22,919 nucleotides of DNA from the NCBI GenBank assembly GCA_937952095.1, contig CALFYG010000043.1, forward strand, positions 1 through 22,919, given 5' to 3'. The position numbers and the translations under genes are program-made. Source of the DNA: an uncultured Micrococcales bacterium (GTDB lineage Bacteria; Actinomycetota; Actinomycetes; S36-B12; UBA10799). Positions 15,595 to 22,454 of the stretch are shown piece after piece. The notes under the pieces were generated by a model. That model did not search any database. It was not told the origin of the DNA and saw only the letters and a list, made by a program, of their open reading frames with translations. Numbering within the stretch: position 1 is the stretch's first letter; each line of letters starts with the position of its first letter.

Positions 15595-16005
15595 TCAGCG
15601 GCGGCCCGAGCGGGGCGCGACCAAGCGGGTGCCCTGCCAGTTGCCGCTTGCGCTGATCGTGCGGGTGGGCTGCAGGCCGGCGGTCGGTGCCGCCTCGGCG
15701 ATCTCCGAGGGGTCGATGTGACCGTCGCGACCCGGTTTCGGGGTGAGCAGCCAGATGACGCCGTTGTCGGCAAGAGGGCCTAGTGCATCCATGAGGCCGT
15801 CGACAAGGTCACCGTCGTCGTCCCTCCACCACAGCAGTACGGCCTCTACGATCTCGTCGCTGTCCTCGTCGAGGAGTTCAGCGCCGATCGCGGTGGTGAA
15901 GGCAGCTCGGATGGCGTCATCACAGTCGGAGTCGAAACCGATCTCCATCACGACTTGTCCCTCGGTCAGGCCGAGTGGCAAGCGGTCGGAAGCCTGTGTG
16001 CTCAT
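15595..16005 (-). CDS. DUF3052 family protein
   Basis: 136-residue acidic protein of the actinobacterial family DUF3052. The pattern LTEGQVVMEIGFDSDCDD, then DSDEIVEAVLLWWRDDDGDL, VIWLLTPKPGRDGH and IAEAAPTAGL is characteristic; the function is unknown to me. ATG 16005 is the first start in frame and has no clear Shine-Dalgarno sequence. It lies directly upstream of aceE. To my recollection DUF3052 and aceE are also neighbours in mycobacteria and other actinobacteria, which supports both calls. Confidence 0.9.
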   Translation of the reverse strand: MSTQASDRLPLGLTEGQVVMEIGFDSDCDDAIRAAFTTAIGAELLDEDSDEIVEAVLLWWRDDDGDLVDGLMDALGPLADNGVIWLLTPKPGRDGHIDPSEIAEAAPTAGLQPTRTISASGNWQGTRLVAPRSGRR

Positions 16006-16125
16006 GGGCTAGGAACGGGTTGGTCTACACCGGACACAGGAGTAGTCCACACAACGAGGCGCTCAGTTGCAAGTCTTGCGGCGAAGTTGACCATGAATGG
16101 TGGTGCGTGGGGGAAGCCCCGGCTG

Positions 16126-16258
16126 CCGGACACTTGCGGTTGAACCGGCGGGCTCGGCCCGCATTCTGGACCCCAAATGGTCGTCTCGCGGCCTGTTTCT
16201 GCGCCTGCGGCGACCATGTGCGGTTGGCACGGCACCGGCGTCAACCGCAAATGTCCGG
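16126..16258. repeat. 133-bp nested inverted-repeat element
   Basis: The outer arms CCGGACACTTGCGGTTGA (16126-16143) and TCAACCGCAAATGTCCGG (16241-16258) are complementary at 17 of 18 positions. Inside are a GCGGGC/GCCCGC hairpin (16148-16162) and the pair ATGGTCG (16177-16183) / CGACCAT (16211-16217). The nesting suggests a folded RNA or a small palindromic mobile remnant rather than chance. No target-site duplication was seen. Confidence 0.8.
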
Positions 16259-16390
16259 CGCACCCATGCCTGCCCCGCGGCCAGGACCGTCTGCGAATGC
16301 GCGATCGCCGGATCGGCCCCACGATTGGGGCAAGGCGGTGCGTCGTCGTCAGGCCCGGACGGGGACGCATCGCCTTCCCGTCGGCACCGA

Positions 16391-16396
16391 TACCCT
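16391..16396 (+). promoter_or_regulatory. Candidate -10 box for tRNA-Val
   Basis: TACCCT fits TANNNT and ends 5 nt before the tRNA 5' end, so transcription would begin at or very near the mature end. No good -35 box is seen. Confidence 0.35.
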
Positions 16397-16401
16397 GTAC
16401 T

Positions 16402-16474
16402 GGGCCCGTAGCGCAGTTGGTAGCGCGCCCCGCTTACACCGGGAAGGTCGTCGGTTCGAGTCCGGCCGGGCCCA
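16402..16474 (+). tRNA. tRNA-Val (anticodon TAC)
   Basis: The 73-nt sequence folds as a cloverleaf. The acceptor stem GGGCCCG pairs with CGGGCCC, and the D stem GCGC pairs with GCGC. The anticodon loop CTTACAC carries TAC (valine, GTA codons), and the T arm is GTCGG-TTCGAGT-CCGGC. The anticodon stem has one unpaired position (C27/A43). The discriminator base is A and CCA is not encoded. The Nif3 start codon follows after a single nucleotide. Confidence 0.93.
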
Positions 16475-16475
16475 C

Positions 16476-17585
16476 GTGCGGCTGGTTGACGTGGTGAAGG
16501 TGCTCGATGAGTGGTTCCCGCCCGCCCTGGCCGAATCCTGGGACTCCATCGGACTCAGTTTCGGCGACCCGCAGGCGGAAGTACGCTCGGTCCTGCTCGC
16601 CGTCGACCCCACCGCGGAAGTGGCCTCGCAGGCGCGGGATCTCGGGGTGGATCTGTTGCTGACGCACCACCCTCTGTGGCTGTCGCCGGTGACCGCCCTG
16701 CGTGGTGCCAAAGGCCGCTTGGCCCAAGACCTGATCCGGGCGGGTGTCGCGCTGTTCAACGCCCACACCAATGCCGACCGCGCCCAGCCGGGCGTCAACG
16801 ATGCCTTGGCCGCCGCCTTGGGCCTGGCCGACGTGGTTCCCCTCGAGACTGTCACCGAGGACTTCCTACGCCTCACCGTGTTCATCCCCGCCTCCCACCG
16901 CGAGAGGCTCATCGATGCGCTTGCCAGGGCGGGGGCCGGTGCGATCGGTGATTACGACCGATGCGCCTACACGACGCCCGGAACGGGTACCTTCCGTCCG
17001 CTCTCGGGTGCGGTGCCGCACGTGGGTGAAGTGGGCCGGATCGAGCAGGTGGCTGAGGACCGGTTGGAGATGGTGCTTGCGCTCAGCAGCCGGGACGCGG
17101 TCGCCGCAGCGCTGCTGGCCGCGCACCCGTACGAGGAGCCTGCCTACGACTTCACTCCCGTGACCCGGGTCGTCTCGGGAACCGGTCTCGGCCGCGTAGG
17201 GACGGTGCCACTGCAGTCCCTCGCCGAGTTCGCAGGGCTGGTGGCCAGTGCCTTGCCGGCGACCGCGGCCGGTGTCCGGTTCGCAGGGCCGGCCGACACG
17301 TCCGTGCGCCGGGTCGCCGTGGTGGGCGGCTCGGGCGCGTCCGAACTCGGCGCCGCATCGCGGGCCGCCGACGTCCTCGTCACCGCCGATCTCAAGCATC
17401 ACACCGTCGATGAACACCTCGCCGATGGTGGTTGCGCCGTGGTCGATGTCGCGCATTGGGCCAGTGAATGGCCCTGGTGCCCGCAGACCGCGCGACGACT
17501 GTCGGACCTCGGATTGCAGACACACGTCAGTGAACTGGTGACCGACCCCTGGACCGGTCACGTGGGAGGAAGCAATGAAAGCTGA
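16476..17585 (+). CDS. Nif3-like dinuclear metal-centre protein
   Basis: 369-residue NIF3/YbgI family protein ('GTP cyclohydrolase 1 type 2 homologue'); family members form hexameric rings with a dinuclear metal site, and their cellular role is unsettled. Seen here: WDSIGLSFGDP near the N terminus, LLLTHHPLW with His64/His65, NAHTNAD, and the C-terminal VDVAHWASEWP with His327 and Glu331. These are the expected metal ligands. A middle insertion of ~100 residues with AAHPYEEPAYD is typical of the long form. GTG 16476 is chosen because it lies 1 nt after the tRNA and because LVDVVKVLDEWFPPALAESWD aligns with the family N terminus. There is no space for a Shine-Dalgarno sequence outside the tRNA. 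It overlaps the next gene by 11 bp. Confidence 0.92.
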   Translation: MRLVDVVKVLDEWFPPALAESWDSIGLSFGDPQAEVRSVLLAVDPTAEVASQARDLGVDLLLTHHPLWLSPVTALRGAKGRLAQDLIRAGVALFNAHTNADRAQPGVNDALAAALGLADVVPLETVTEDFLRLTVFIPASHRERLIDALARAGAGAIGDYDRCAYTTPGTGTFRPLSGAVPHVGEVGRIEQVAEDRLEMVLALSSRDAVAAALLAAHPYEEPAYDFTPVTRVVSGTGLGRVGTVPLQSLAEFAGLVASALPATAAGVRFAGPADTSVRRVAVVGGSGASELGAASRAADVLVTADLKHHTVDEHLADGGCAVVDVAHWASEWPWCPQTARRLSDLGLQTHVSELVTDPWTGHVGGSNES

Positions 17586-18312
17586 TCCGCAGGTGCAAGA
17601 GGACCTCCTCGAGTTGCCGGTGGTGGACCGCAAGTTGGCGCAGCTGGCCAAGGAGTCATCCACTTCTGAGTTGAAGACCAATGCCACGCAGGCCCGACAG
17701 GCGGTGGTCTCCGCGGAGGAAGCGCTCGTCGTCACCCGGACGCGTATCAAGGACCTCGAACGGGAGGTGGCACGGGCTGAGAACGATGTCGAGACCGTGC
17801 GGTCCCGCATCGCCCGGGATCAGCAGACGCTCGACTCGGGTGCCGCGACCCCGAAACAACTCACCGACATTCAGCACGAGTTGGAGAGCCTGGGCCGTCG
17901 CCAGGCGGAACTCGAAGACGTCGAACTCGAGATCATGGAGCGGATGGAGGAGGCGACCTCCGGGCTGGCCTCTGCAGAGAGCCTGTTGGATGAGAGCCGG
18001 AGGCGGGCCGAGGAGACGGCGGCCCAGTGGGACAGGCGCTCCGATGAGATCGCCTCTGAGACGGTAGCCCTACAAGGTAGGCGCGCGGAGTTGGTTGAGG
18101 CTCTTCCGGACGACCTGGTCGCTCTCTACGAGAAGGTCCGTGACCGGTCCGGCGTCGGTGCGGGTCTGCTACGCCATGGACGGTGCGGTGCCTGCCAGTT
18201 GCAACTCAGCGCCTCCGACCTCAGCCGGATCCGTGAGATGGCTGCCGATGAAGTGGTGAGGTGTGAGGAGTGCGGCGCCATCATGGTGCGCACCGAGGAG
18301 TCCGGCCTGTGA
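17575..18312 (+). CDS. Coiled-coil protein with C-terminal C4 zinc ribbon
   Basis: 245-residue protein. ATG 17575 has GGGAGGA (17564-17570) upstream and lies inside the end of the Nif3 gene. Residues ~10-180 are a long, charged coiled coil rich in Glu/Arg/Ala (LEREVARAENDVETVRSRIA). Residues ~195-240 form a zinc ribbon with Cys204/Cys207 (CGACQLQL) and Cys230/Cys233 (CEECGAIM). This is the zinc-ribbon family (DUF164-type) that commonly follows Nif3 in actinobacteria. A nucleic-acid-related scaffold role is often proposed but unproven. Its stop overlaps the next GTG by four bases, so the unit is translationally coupled. Confidence 0.92.
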   Translation: MKADPQVQEDLLELPVVDRKLAQLAKESSTSELKTNATQARQAVVSAEEALVVTRTRIKDLEREVARAENDVETVRSRIARDQQTLDSGAATPKQLTDIQHELESLGRRQAELEDVELEIMERMEEATSGLASAESLLDESRRRAEETAAQWDRRSDEIASETVALQGRRAELVEALPDDLVALYEKVRDRSGVGAGLLRHGRCGACQLQLSASDLSRIREMAADEVVRCEECGAIMVRTEESGL

Positions 18313-19142
18313 GCGGTACCGTCGTCGATTTCCCGGCCGGCGTCGTGCACGGTACCGGCAGCGTCCTGTTGGTGGTACCGGTCGGCGACCGGAAGGGCGT
18401 GGTCACCGACCGCACGCCGTTCCACCCGGTCGACCCGACGTGGCCAGATCAGCCTGCGGACTTCGGCACCCTCGACGGGGCGCCCGTGGTGGGTTGCCTG
18501 GTGGGCACAGTGGATCCCGACGGGGCGGTGGCGGTGGATGCGGGGATCACAGCCCGCCGCGGGGATGAGGGCTTCGACTGGGTCGTCGTGCATGTCGTTG
18601 ACGGAGAGCCGCCGCAGCCCGGAGCAGTGGTCGAGCTGCAGGTGGACGCCTCGCGACGTGCGGGCCTGAGCCGGGCACACACCGGGTGCCACGTGAGCGC
18701 CCTCGCGTTGAACGCGGTGGTCGCCGATCTGTGGCGCAAGGACGTGGCGATCGATGGGATCGGCAATCCGGACTTCGACCGCCTCGCGCTCACGTCATCG
18801 CGCATGACCCCGGACGAGGCGCGCGACACCTACCGGCTCGGCAAGTCCCTGCGCAAGAAGGGTTTCGACACCGCTGGGCTGGTGGACAGGCTCCCCGATC
18901 TGCCGCGCTTGGTGGAGGCCAAAGTGGCCGAGTGGATCGCCGCCGATGCCAACGTCGAGGTCGAGGTCACCGGACCGCATCTCACGGACATGCGCTACTG
19001 GTGCTGCCACGTTCCCGAGGGCACGTACCGCATCGCATGCGGTGGCACCCATGTCACAGCACTGCGCGAACTCGGCCGCCTGCAGGTCCGCTACGAGCAG
19101 CCCGACGACGCGACCCTGGTGGCCGTCACCACGGTCGGCTGA
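18309..19142 (+). CDS. AlaX-like alanyl-tRNA editing hydrolase
   Basis: 277-residue protein starting at GTG 18309 in the GTGA overlap with the zinc-ribbon gene. It has the metal-binding signature of AlaRS/AlaX editing domains: H-x3-H (His124, His128 in AHTGCHVSALALN) and C-x3-H (Cys244, His248 in IACGGTHVTALREL). The N-terminal ~110 residues would be the beta-barrel that precedes the editing domain. Such enzymes deacylate mischarged Ser-tRNA(Ala) or Gly-tRNA(Ala) in trans. The substrate cannot be decided here, and ThrRS-type editing remains possible. In mycobacteria I recall a ribonuclease H-containing gene at the equivalent place, so AlaX may be a lineage-specific replacement; this is inference from memory. 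Confidence 0.8.
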   Translation: MSGTVVDFPAGVVHGTGSVLLVVPVGDRKGVVTDRTPFHPVDPTWPDQPADFGTLDGAPVVGCLVGTVDPDGAVAVDAGITARRGDEGFDWVVVHVVDGEPPQPGAVVELQVDASRRAGLSRAHTGCHVSALALNAVVADLWRKDVAIDGIGNPDFDRLALTSSRMTPDEARDTYRLGKSLRKKGFDTAGLVDRLPDLPRLVEAKVAEWIAADANVEVEVTGPHLTDMRYWCCHVPEGTYRIACGGTHVTALRELGRLQVRYEQPDDATLVAVTTVG

Positions 19143-19171
19143 GCCTGCGGCGAGCGGATCGACGACTCGTC

Positions 19172-19177
19172 TACGGT
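19172..19177 (+). promoter_or_regulatory. -10 box for leaderless RNB gene
   Basis: TACGGT (TANNNT form) ends 7 nt before GTG 19185, the spacing typical of leaderless actinobacterial transcripts that begin at the start codon. This is the main reason for choosing GTG 19185 over GTG 19176. Confidence 0.45.
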
Positions 19178-19184
19178 GATCGGT

Positions 19185-20621
19185 GTGGCGTCCCGATACC
19201 TCTCCATGGCCGATGGCCGGGACACGCTGACGGCCGGATTCGACCAGATCCGCCAGGAGTTGGGGGTGCCCGAGGCGTTCGGACCTCAGGCCATGTCGGA
19301 GGCCCGCGCTGCTGCGGCTCGACCGCCCGATCCGCCGGCGGATGCCACCGATCTCCCGTTCGTGACGATCGATCCGCCCGGTGCGATGGACCTCGATCAA
19401 GCCGTCTTCATCCAGCGGGTCGGCCCCGGATACCGCGTCCACTACGCGATCGCGGATGTCCCGGGTTTCCTCGGTGCCGGTTCCGCCCTCGACCTCGAGG
19501 TCCGCGAGCGGGTGATGACCATGTACAGCCCGGACCGTAAAGTCCCACTGCACCCGACCGTCCTCAGTGAAGGGGCGGCCAGCCTTCTGCCCGGCGAGGT
19601 CCGTCCGGCGCTGGTCTGGCGGATCGATCTGGACAGCGACGCGGGACTGCGCACGGTGGCCCTGCGCCGGTCAAGGGTCCGATCCCGGGCGAAGCTCACC
19701 TACGAAGAGGTGCAGGAGCAGATCGACGGCGGCGTGGCCGACGAGAACCTGCACCTTCTGCGGGAGGTGGGTCTGTTGTTGCAGGAGCAAGAACGGGCGC
19801 GTGGGGGAGTGTCACTGCCGGGAGCGGAGCAGGAGATCCACACGGACGGTGAATCCGTCGAGTTGGTCATGCGTGAACCGCTGCCGGTCGAAGGCTGGAA
19901 CGCGCAGGTTTCCCTGCTCGCCGGCCGGGCCGCGGCTCGGATGATGATCGACGGTGGGATCGGCATCCTGCGGACGATGCCGGAGCCATCACCTGCCGAC
20001 ATCGGGCGAGTCAGGGCGGTCGCCAGATCGCTGGGGATCGAGTGGCCCAAGGCGGTCGGGTACGCCGAGATCATTGCGCAGATGGATCCCACCGTCCCGG
20101 CCGAGGCGGCACTGCTCAATGCCGCGCCCGTCCTGCTGCGAGGCGCCGGCTACTCGGCCTTCGACGGTGCGCTTCCCGAGTTGACCACGCACTCTGCGGT
20201 CGCCGCTCCGTACGCACACGTCACCGCTCCGCTGCGGCGTTTGGTGGACCGCTGGGGTCTGCAGATCTGCCTGTCGCTCAGCGACGAGGCGGCGGTCCCG
20301 GAATGGGTCACAACGAGCCTGGCGTCGGTCCCGGACCTGATGGGCGAAGGTGGGAGGCGGGCGCGAGCCCTGGACCGGGCCAACGTCGACCTGGTGGAGG
20401 CCTTCGTGTTGCACGGCAGGGTCGGTGAGCACTTCGACGCCGTCGTCCTCGACAACCGCAAGGACACCTCGTTGATCCAGTTGCAGGAGCCGGCAGTCAT
20501 TGCCCGGTGCGAGTCCGAGTTGCCGCTTGGTACGCGGGTGTCAGTACGTCTTGTTGAGGCCGATGTCGATCGGCGGGTGGTGCGATTCGTTCCAGCCGAT
20601 CAGGCGGCTCAGTCTGACTGA
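19185..20621 (+). CDS. RNB-domain exoribonuclease (RNase II/R family)
   Basis: 478-residue protein. The RNB catalytic centre is clear: residues 62-73 IDPPGAMDLDQA hold the metal-binding aspartates (Asp63, Asp69, Asp71), followed by HYAIADVPGF, MYSPDRKVPLHP and LSEGAASLLPG. Further on, HVTAPLRRLVDRW contains the conserved late arginines. These enzymes degrade RNA 3' to 5' in the cytoplasm. It is short for the family: there is no N-terminal cold-shock pair, and only a possible small OB/S1-like C-terminal segment (~residues 420-475). The start is GTG 19185 (VASRYLSMADG), supported by a -10 box 7 nt upstream; GTG 19176 is an alternative. It lies 42 nt after AlaX but seems to have its own promoter. 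Confidence 0.9.
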   Translation: MASRYLSMADGRDTLTAGFDQIRQELGVPEAFGPQAMSEARAAAARPPDPPADATDLPFVTIDPPGAMDLDQAVFIQRVGPGYRVHYAIADVPGFLGAGSALDLEVRERVMTMYSPDRKVPLHPTVLSEGAASLLPGEVRPALVWRIDLDSDAGLRTVALRRSRVRSRAKLTYEEVQEQIDGGVADENLHLLREVGLLLQEQERARGGVSLPGAEQEIHTDGESVELVMREPLPVEGWNAQVSLLAGRAAARMMIDGGIGILRTMPEPSPADIGRVRAVARSLGIEWPKAVGYAEIIAQMDPTVPAEAALLNAAPVLLRGAGYSAFDGALPELTTHSAVAAPYAHVTAPLRRLVDRWGLQICLSLSDEAAVPEWVTTSLASVPDLMGEGGRRARALDRANVDLVEAFVLHGRVGEHFDAVVLDNRKDTSLIQLQEPAVIARCESELPLGTRVSVRLVEADVDRRVVRFVPADQAAQSD

Positions 20622-20982
20622 ACGGATGATTGTCGGTCGAGCCGGTTGCGACCGCTGCGGACCCGGCGTAGACCTGAACTACACGTTCGGCCGAAGAGGA
20701 AGGTACATAGGAGATCCGAAGCCAAGTCACCACTGAGGAAGAGCGACAAGCTCACCAACATAGGAGAAATCCAAAGACGAGGCCGGAACTCCGCGAGAGT
20801 CCCTGAGATCGCGATAAAGGCGATGAGCGACACGGTTCGCCCAAAGGACACTCGGCAACTCACCGCCATCCTCGGAGCCCGAACGTAGAGGGGCTCCTCT
20901 CACCCATACTGAGAGGAGCCCCTCATCCATGTGTTGGGGGCCTTCGCATGTGTCGGCGCCATGTTGGCGGGTAGTCACCGGG
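20622..20982 (+). other. Region with no recognised gene; possible small RNA or short ORF
   Basis: After the RNB stop, about 265 nt of visibly lower GC lead to a perfect 15-bp hairpin (20888-20924). An open frame on the plus strand ends at TAG 20886-20888, exactly where the hairpin begins. Its last part (MSDTVRPKDTRQLTAILGAR, ATG 20823) has AAAGG shortly upstream and could be a small protein. ACATAGGAGA occurs twice (20705-20714 and 20758-20767). I recognise nothing, and the codon use is unlike that of the neighbouring genes. Confidence 0.35.
20888..20924 (+). terminator. Perfect 15-bp hairpin
   Basis: GAGGGGCTCCTCTCA (20888-20902) pairs completely with TGAGAGGAGCCCCTC (20910-20924) around a 7-nt loop. 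There is no T-tract, as is common for actinobacterial terminators. It ends only a few bases before ATG 20929. Confidence 0.8.
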
Positions 20983-21564
20983 GTGCGCGTCATTCTCATG
21001 GTTGTTGTCCTGCTCTCGGTCGTCGGCTGCGCGCAACCGGACAGTGTGACCACTGGGAGCGCCCAGTTCGCCAGCGGGCCACCCGCGCCCGCCACTGCAG
21101 CCCCGGGCTCGCGAACGGAAACGGCATTCGCCAAGGCGATGTACGCCCATCAACGACAAGCGATCGAACTCGACGACTTGGCCCTGACCCTGCCGATCGC
21201 GTCGTTGGAGGTCCGACAGGTGGCGACGGCGAACAAGCGCGAGGCCGAGGCGGGATCGCAGACCCTGCGCGACTGGCTCGGTGCCTGGGGCCACGCTGTT
21301 CCCAATGGCGAGGCGGGGGCGTTGGGCATGCTGTCCGCCGAACAGATGGCCCGGGTGCGCACCGCGGACGCGGCGAGGTTCAACCAACTCTGGATGCAGG
21401 CCATGATCGCTCACCACCGGGGGGCTGTCGCCATGGCCCGACAGGTGCAGGGCTCGTCGGCCAAAGGAGAGTTGCTGGCGTTCGCGCAACGGGTCGTGGC
21501 AACCCACACCGAGGAGATCGGGAGGCTGCAGATGATGCTGGCCAACGCAGCGGTGCAGTCCTGA
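20983..21564 (+). CDS. DUF305-family lipoprotein
   Basis: 193-residue lipoprotein. From GTG 20983 the product starts VRVILMVVVLLSVVGC, a short lipoprotein signal with lipobox VVGC. The longer start at ATG 20929, right after the hairpin, cannot be excluded. A flexible Ala/Pro/Ser linker follows. The DUF305 (ferritin-like, four-helix) domain carries AKAMYAHQRQAIELDDLAL, then MQAMIAHHRGAVAMARQV, and ends VVATHTEEIGRLQMMLA. The paired His/Met residues suggest metal (possibly copper) binding on the outer face of the membrane; this is inference from family pattern. The next gene starts 52 nt downstream. Confidence 0.87.
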   Translation: MRVILMVVVLLSVVGCAQPDSVTTGSAQFASGPPAPATAAPGSRTETAFAKAMYAHQRQAIELDDLALTLPIASLEVRQVATANKREAEAGSQTLRDWLGAWGHAVPNGEAGALGMLSAEQMARVRTADAARFNQLWMQAMIAHHRGAVAMARQVQGSSAKGELLAFAQRVVATHTEEIGRLQMMLANAAVQS

Positions 21565-21604
21565 TGTAGCGCTCTCGTTCGCAGCATTCGGGGCTTGTCC
21601 CAGC

Positions 21605-21610
21605 CATACT
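21605..21610 (+). promoter_or_regulatory. Candidate -10 box for the membrane-protein gene
   Basis: CATACT, with A at position 2 and T at position 6, lies 6 nt before GTG 21617. This is consistent with a leaderless transcript. No -35 element is evident. Confidence 0.3.
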
Positions 21611-21616
21611 GACCAG

Positions 21617-22057
21617 GTGGCTACACGAGTCGCGGCGATGCTCGCCGCCGCCATATTGGCTGGCGTCGCCCTGTTCCAGGTCGCCCTCGTCCTTGGAGCG
21701 CCGTGGGGTGAGTACACGCAAGGGGGCTCGACCGCGGGTTCCCTGCCGGCTGGACAACGCGCCGTCGCAGCCGTCTCGGCGGTCCTCCTGTTGGTGATGG
21801 CGGGCGCATTGCTCGCGCGCATTGAGGTGGGACCGATGGCTGCCTTGCCACGCCGCGTCATCGCCGTGCTCGCCTGGTTCACCGTCGTCTACAGCGTCCT
21901 TGGGGTGGTACTGAACGTCGCGACCCCGTCTGCCAAGGAACGAATGGTGTGGGCGCCGACCACGGCCGTGATCGCGGTGCTGGCACTTGTCGCAGTCATC
22001 GGGACGCGGGGTACCCGTACACTGGCGGAGGCGAGTCGGTCGGACGACCGCGGCTGA
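21617..22057 (+). CDS. Four-helix integral membrane protein, function unknown
   Basis: 146 residues with four predicted membrane helices, near residues 5-27, 47-67, 80-100 and 113-130 (for example AVSAVLLLVMAGALLARIEV). The N terminus VATRVAAMLAAAILAG is the first helix. I do not recognise a family beyond a generic small actinobacterial membrane protein. GTG 21617 has no Shine-Dalgarno sequence and may be leaderless. The 3' end overlaps the 5' strand of the rnpB P1 helix by about 25 nt. Confidence 0.75.
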   Translation: MATRVAAMLAAAILAGVALFQVALVLGAPWGEYTQGGSTAGSLPAGQRAVAAVSAVLLLVMAGALLARIEVGPMAALPRRVIAVLAWFTVVYSVLGVVLNVATPSAKERMVWAPTTAVIAVLALVAVIGTRGTRTLAEASRSDDRG

Positions 22058-22396
22058 TCCCCTGGGAACAGTCGAGGAAAGTCCGGACTCCACAGGGCAG
22101 GACGGTGGGTAACACCCACCCGGGGTGACCCGCGGGCACGTGCAACAGAAAGTAGACCGCCAGCTTCGGCTGGTAAGGGTGAAACGGTGGTGTAAGAGAC
22201 CACCAGCGCCGGTGGCGACATCGGCGGCTGGGTAAACCCCGTCCGGAGCAAGGCCAAGAGGGGACTTCGGTCCCTGCGCAGACGAGCTGCCCGCTCGATG
22301 TCTGCGGGTGGGCCGCATCGAGGTCACCGGTGACGGTGGCCCCAGACAGATGGTCGTCGCCTCGGCTTCGGTCGAGGTACAGAATCCGGCTTACAG
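22032..22396 (+). ncRNA. rnpB: RNase P RNA (type A), 3' end not native
   Basis: The catalytic RNA of RNase P, which matures tRNA 5' ends. The conserved 5' core GAGGAAAGTCCGGACTCC, then CACAGGGCAG, AAGGGTGAAACGGTGGTGTA, AGAGACCACCAGCGC, GTAAACCCC and GGAGCAAGG-CAAGAGG, and the 3' P4 strand ACAGAATCCGGC (22379-22390) are all present in order, as in actinobacterial type A RNAs. The 5' strand of helix P1 should be CGAGTCGG (from 22032), so the RNA should end in CCGACTCG. That sequence is absent: after CCGGCTTACAG the sequence becomes AT-rich. The molecule as assembled therefore lacks a P1 partner. Confidence 0.93.
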
Positions 22397-22400
22397 GTAC
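22380..22400. other. Junction between high-GC and AT-rich DNA (probable assembly chimera)
   Basis: Base composition changes abruptly from high GC to AT-rich within the universally conserved rnpB 3' segment AGAATCCGGCTTACAG (22381-22396). A conserved stretch of this length is what assemblers can wrongly bridge between two genomes. Confidence 0.8.
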
Positions 22401-22413
22401 AAACACATACATG

Positions 22414-22443
22414 AAAAAGTAGCGCTTAAAGGCGCTACTTTTT
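22414..22443. terminator. Bidirectional intrinsic terminator
   Basis: AAAAAGTAGCGC (22414-22425) pairs perfectly with GCGCTACTTTTT (22432-22443) around TTAAAG. It has T-runs on both strands, so it can end transcription of an rnpB from the left and nrdB from the right. Its AT-rich, low-GC style matches the nrdB side, not the actinobacterium. Confidence 0.9.
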
Positions 22444-22454
22444 CTTTAAATCTG

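Larger units (their letters stand above)
16006..16401. other. Gene-free, inverted-repeat-rich region between DUF3052 and tRNA-Val
   Basis: No gene is recognised. The open frame that runs through here on the plus strand continues into the tRNA and cannot be its own gene. The region contains a long inverted repeat (16126-16258), a GCCCC/GGGGC hairpin (16316-16331), an 11-bp stem (16334-16344 with 16364-16374, one G-U pair) and a candidate tRNA promoter. It must also hold the divergent DUF3052 promoter, which I could not place. Confidence 0.6.

Noticed and set aside
13542..15656. 704-codon open frame on the plus strand opposite aceE
   Set aside because: It is antisense to an unmistakable aceE and has a Val/Leu/Arg/Asp/Glu-heavy composition typical of mirrored high-GC codons. 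No family pattern is seen.
15975..16475. Plus-strand frame with a CxxC-like segment (SCKSCGEVDHEWW) joined to Nif3
   Set aside because: The frame runs through the tRNA gene, and the Nif3 N terminus aligns from GTG 16476; the upstream residues look random.
20609..20869. 86-codon hydrophobic minus-strand frame
   Set aside because: It starts inside the gene-free region without a ribosome binding site, overlaps the RNB 3' end and lacks coding-like third positions.
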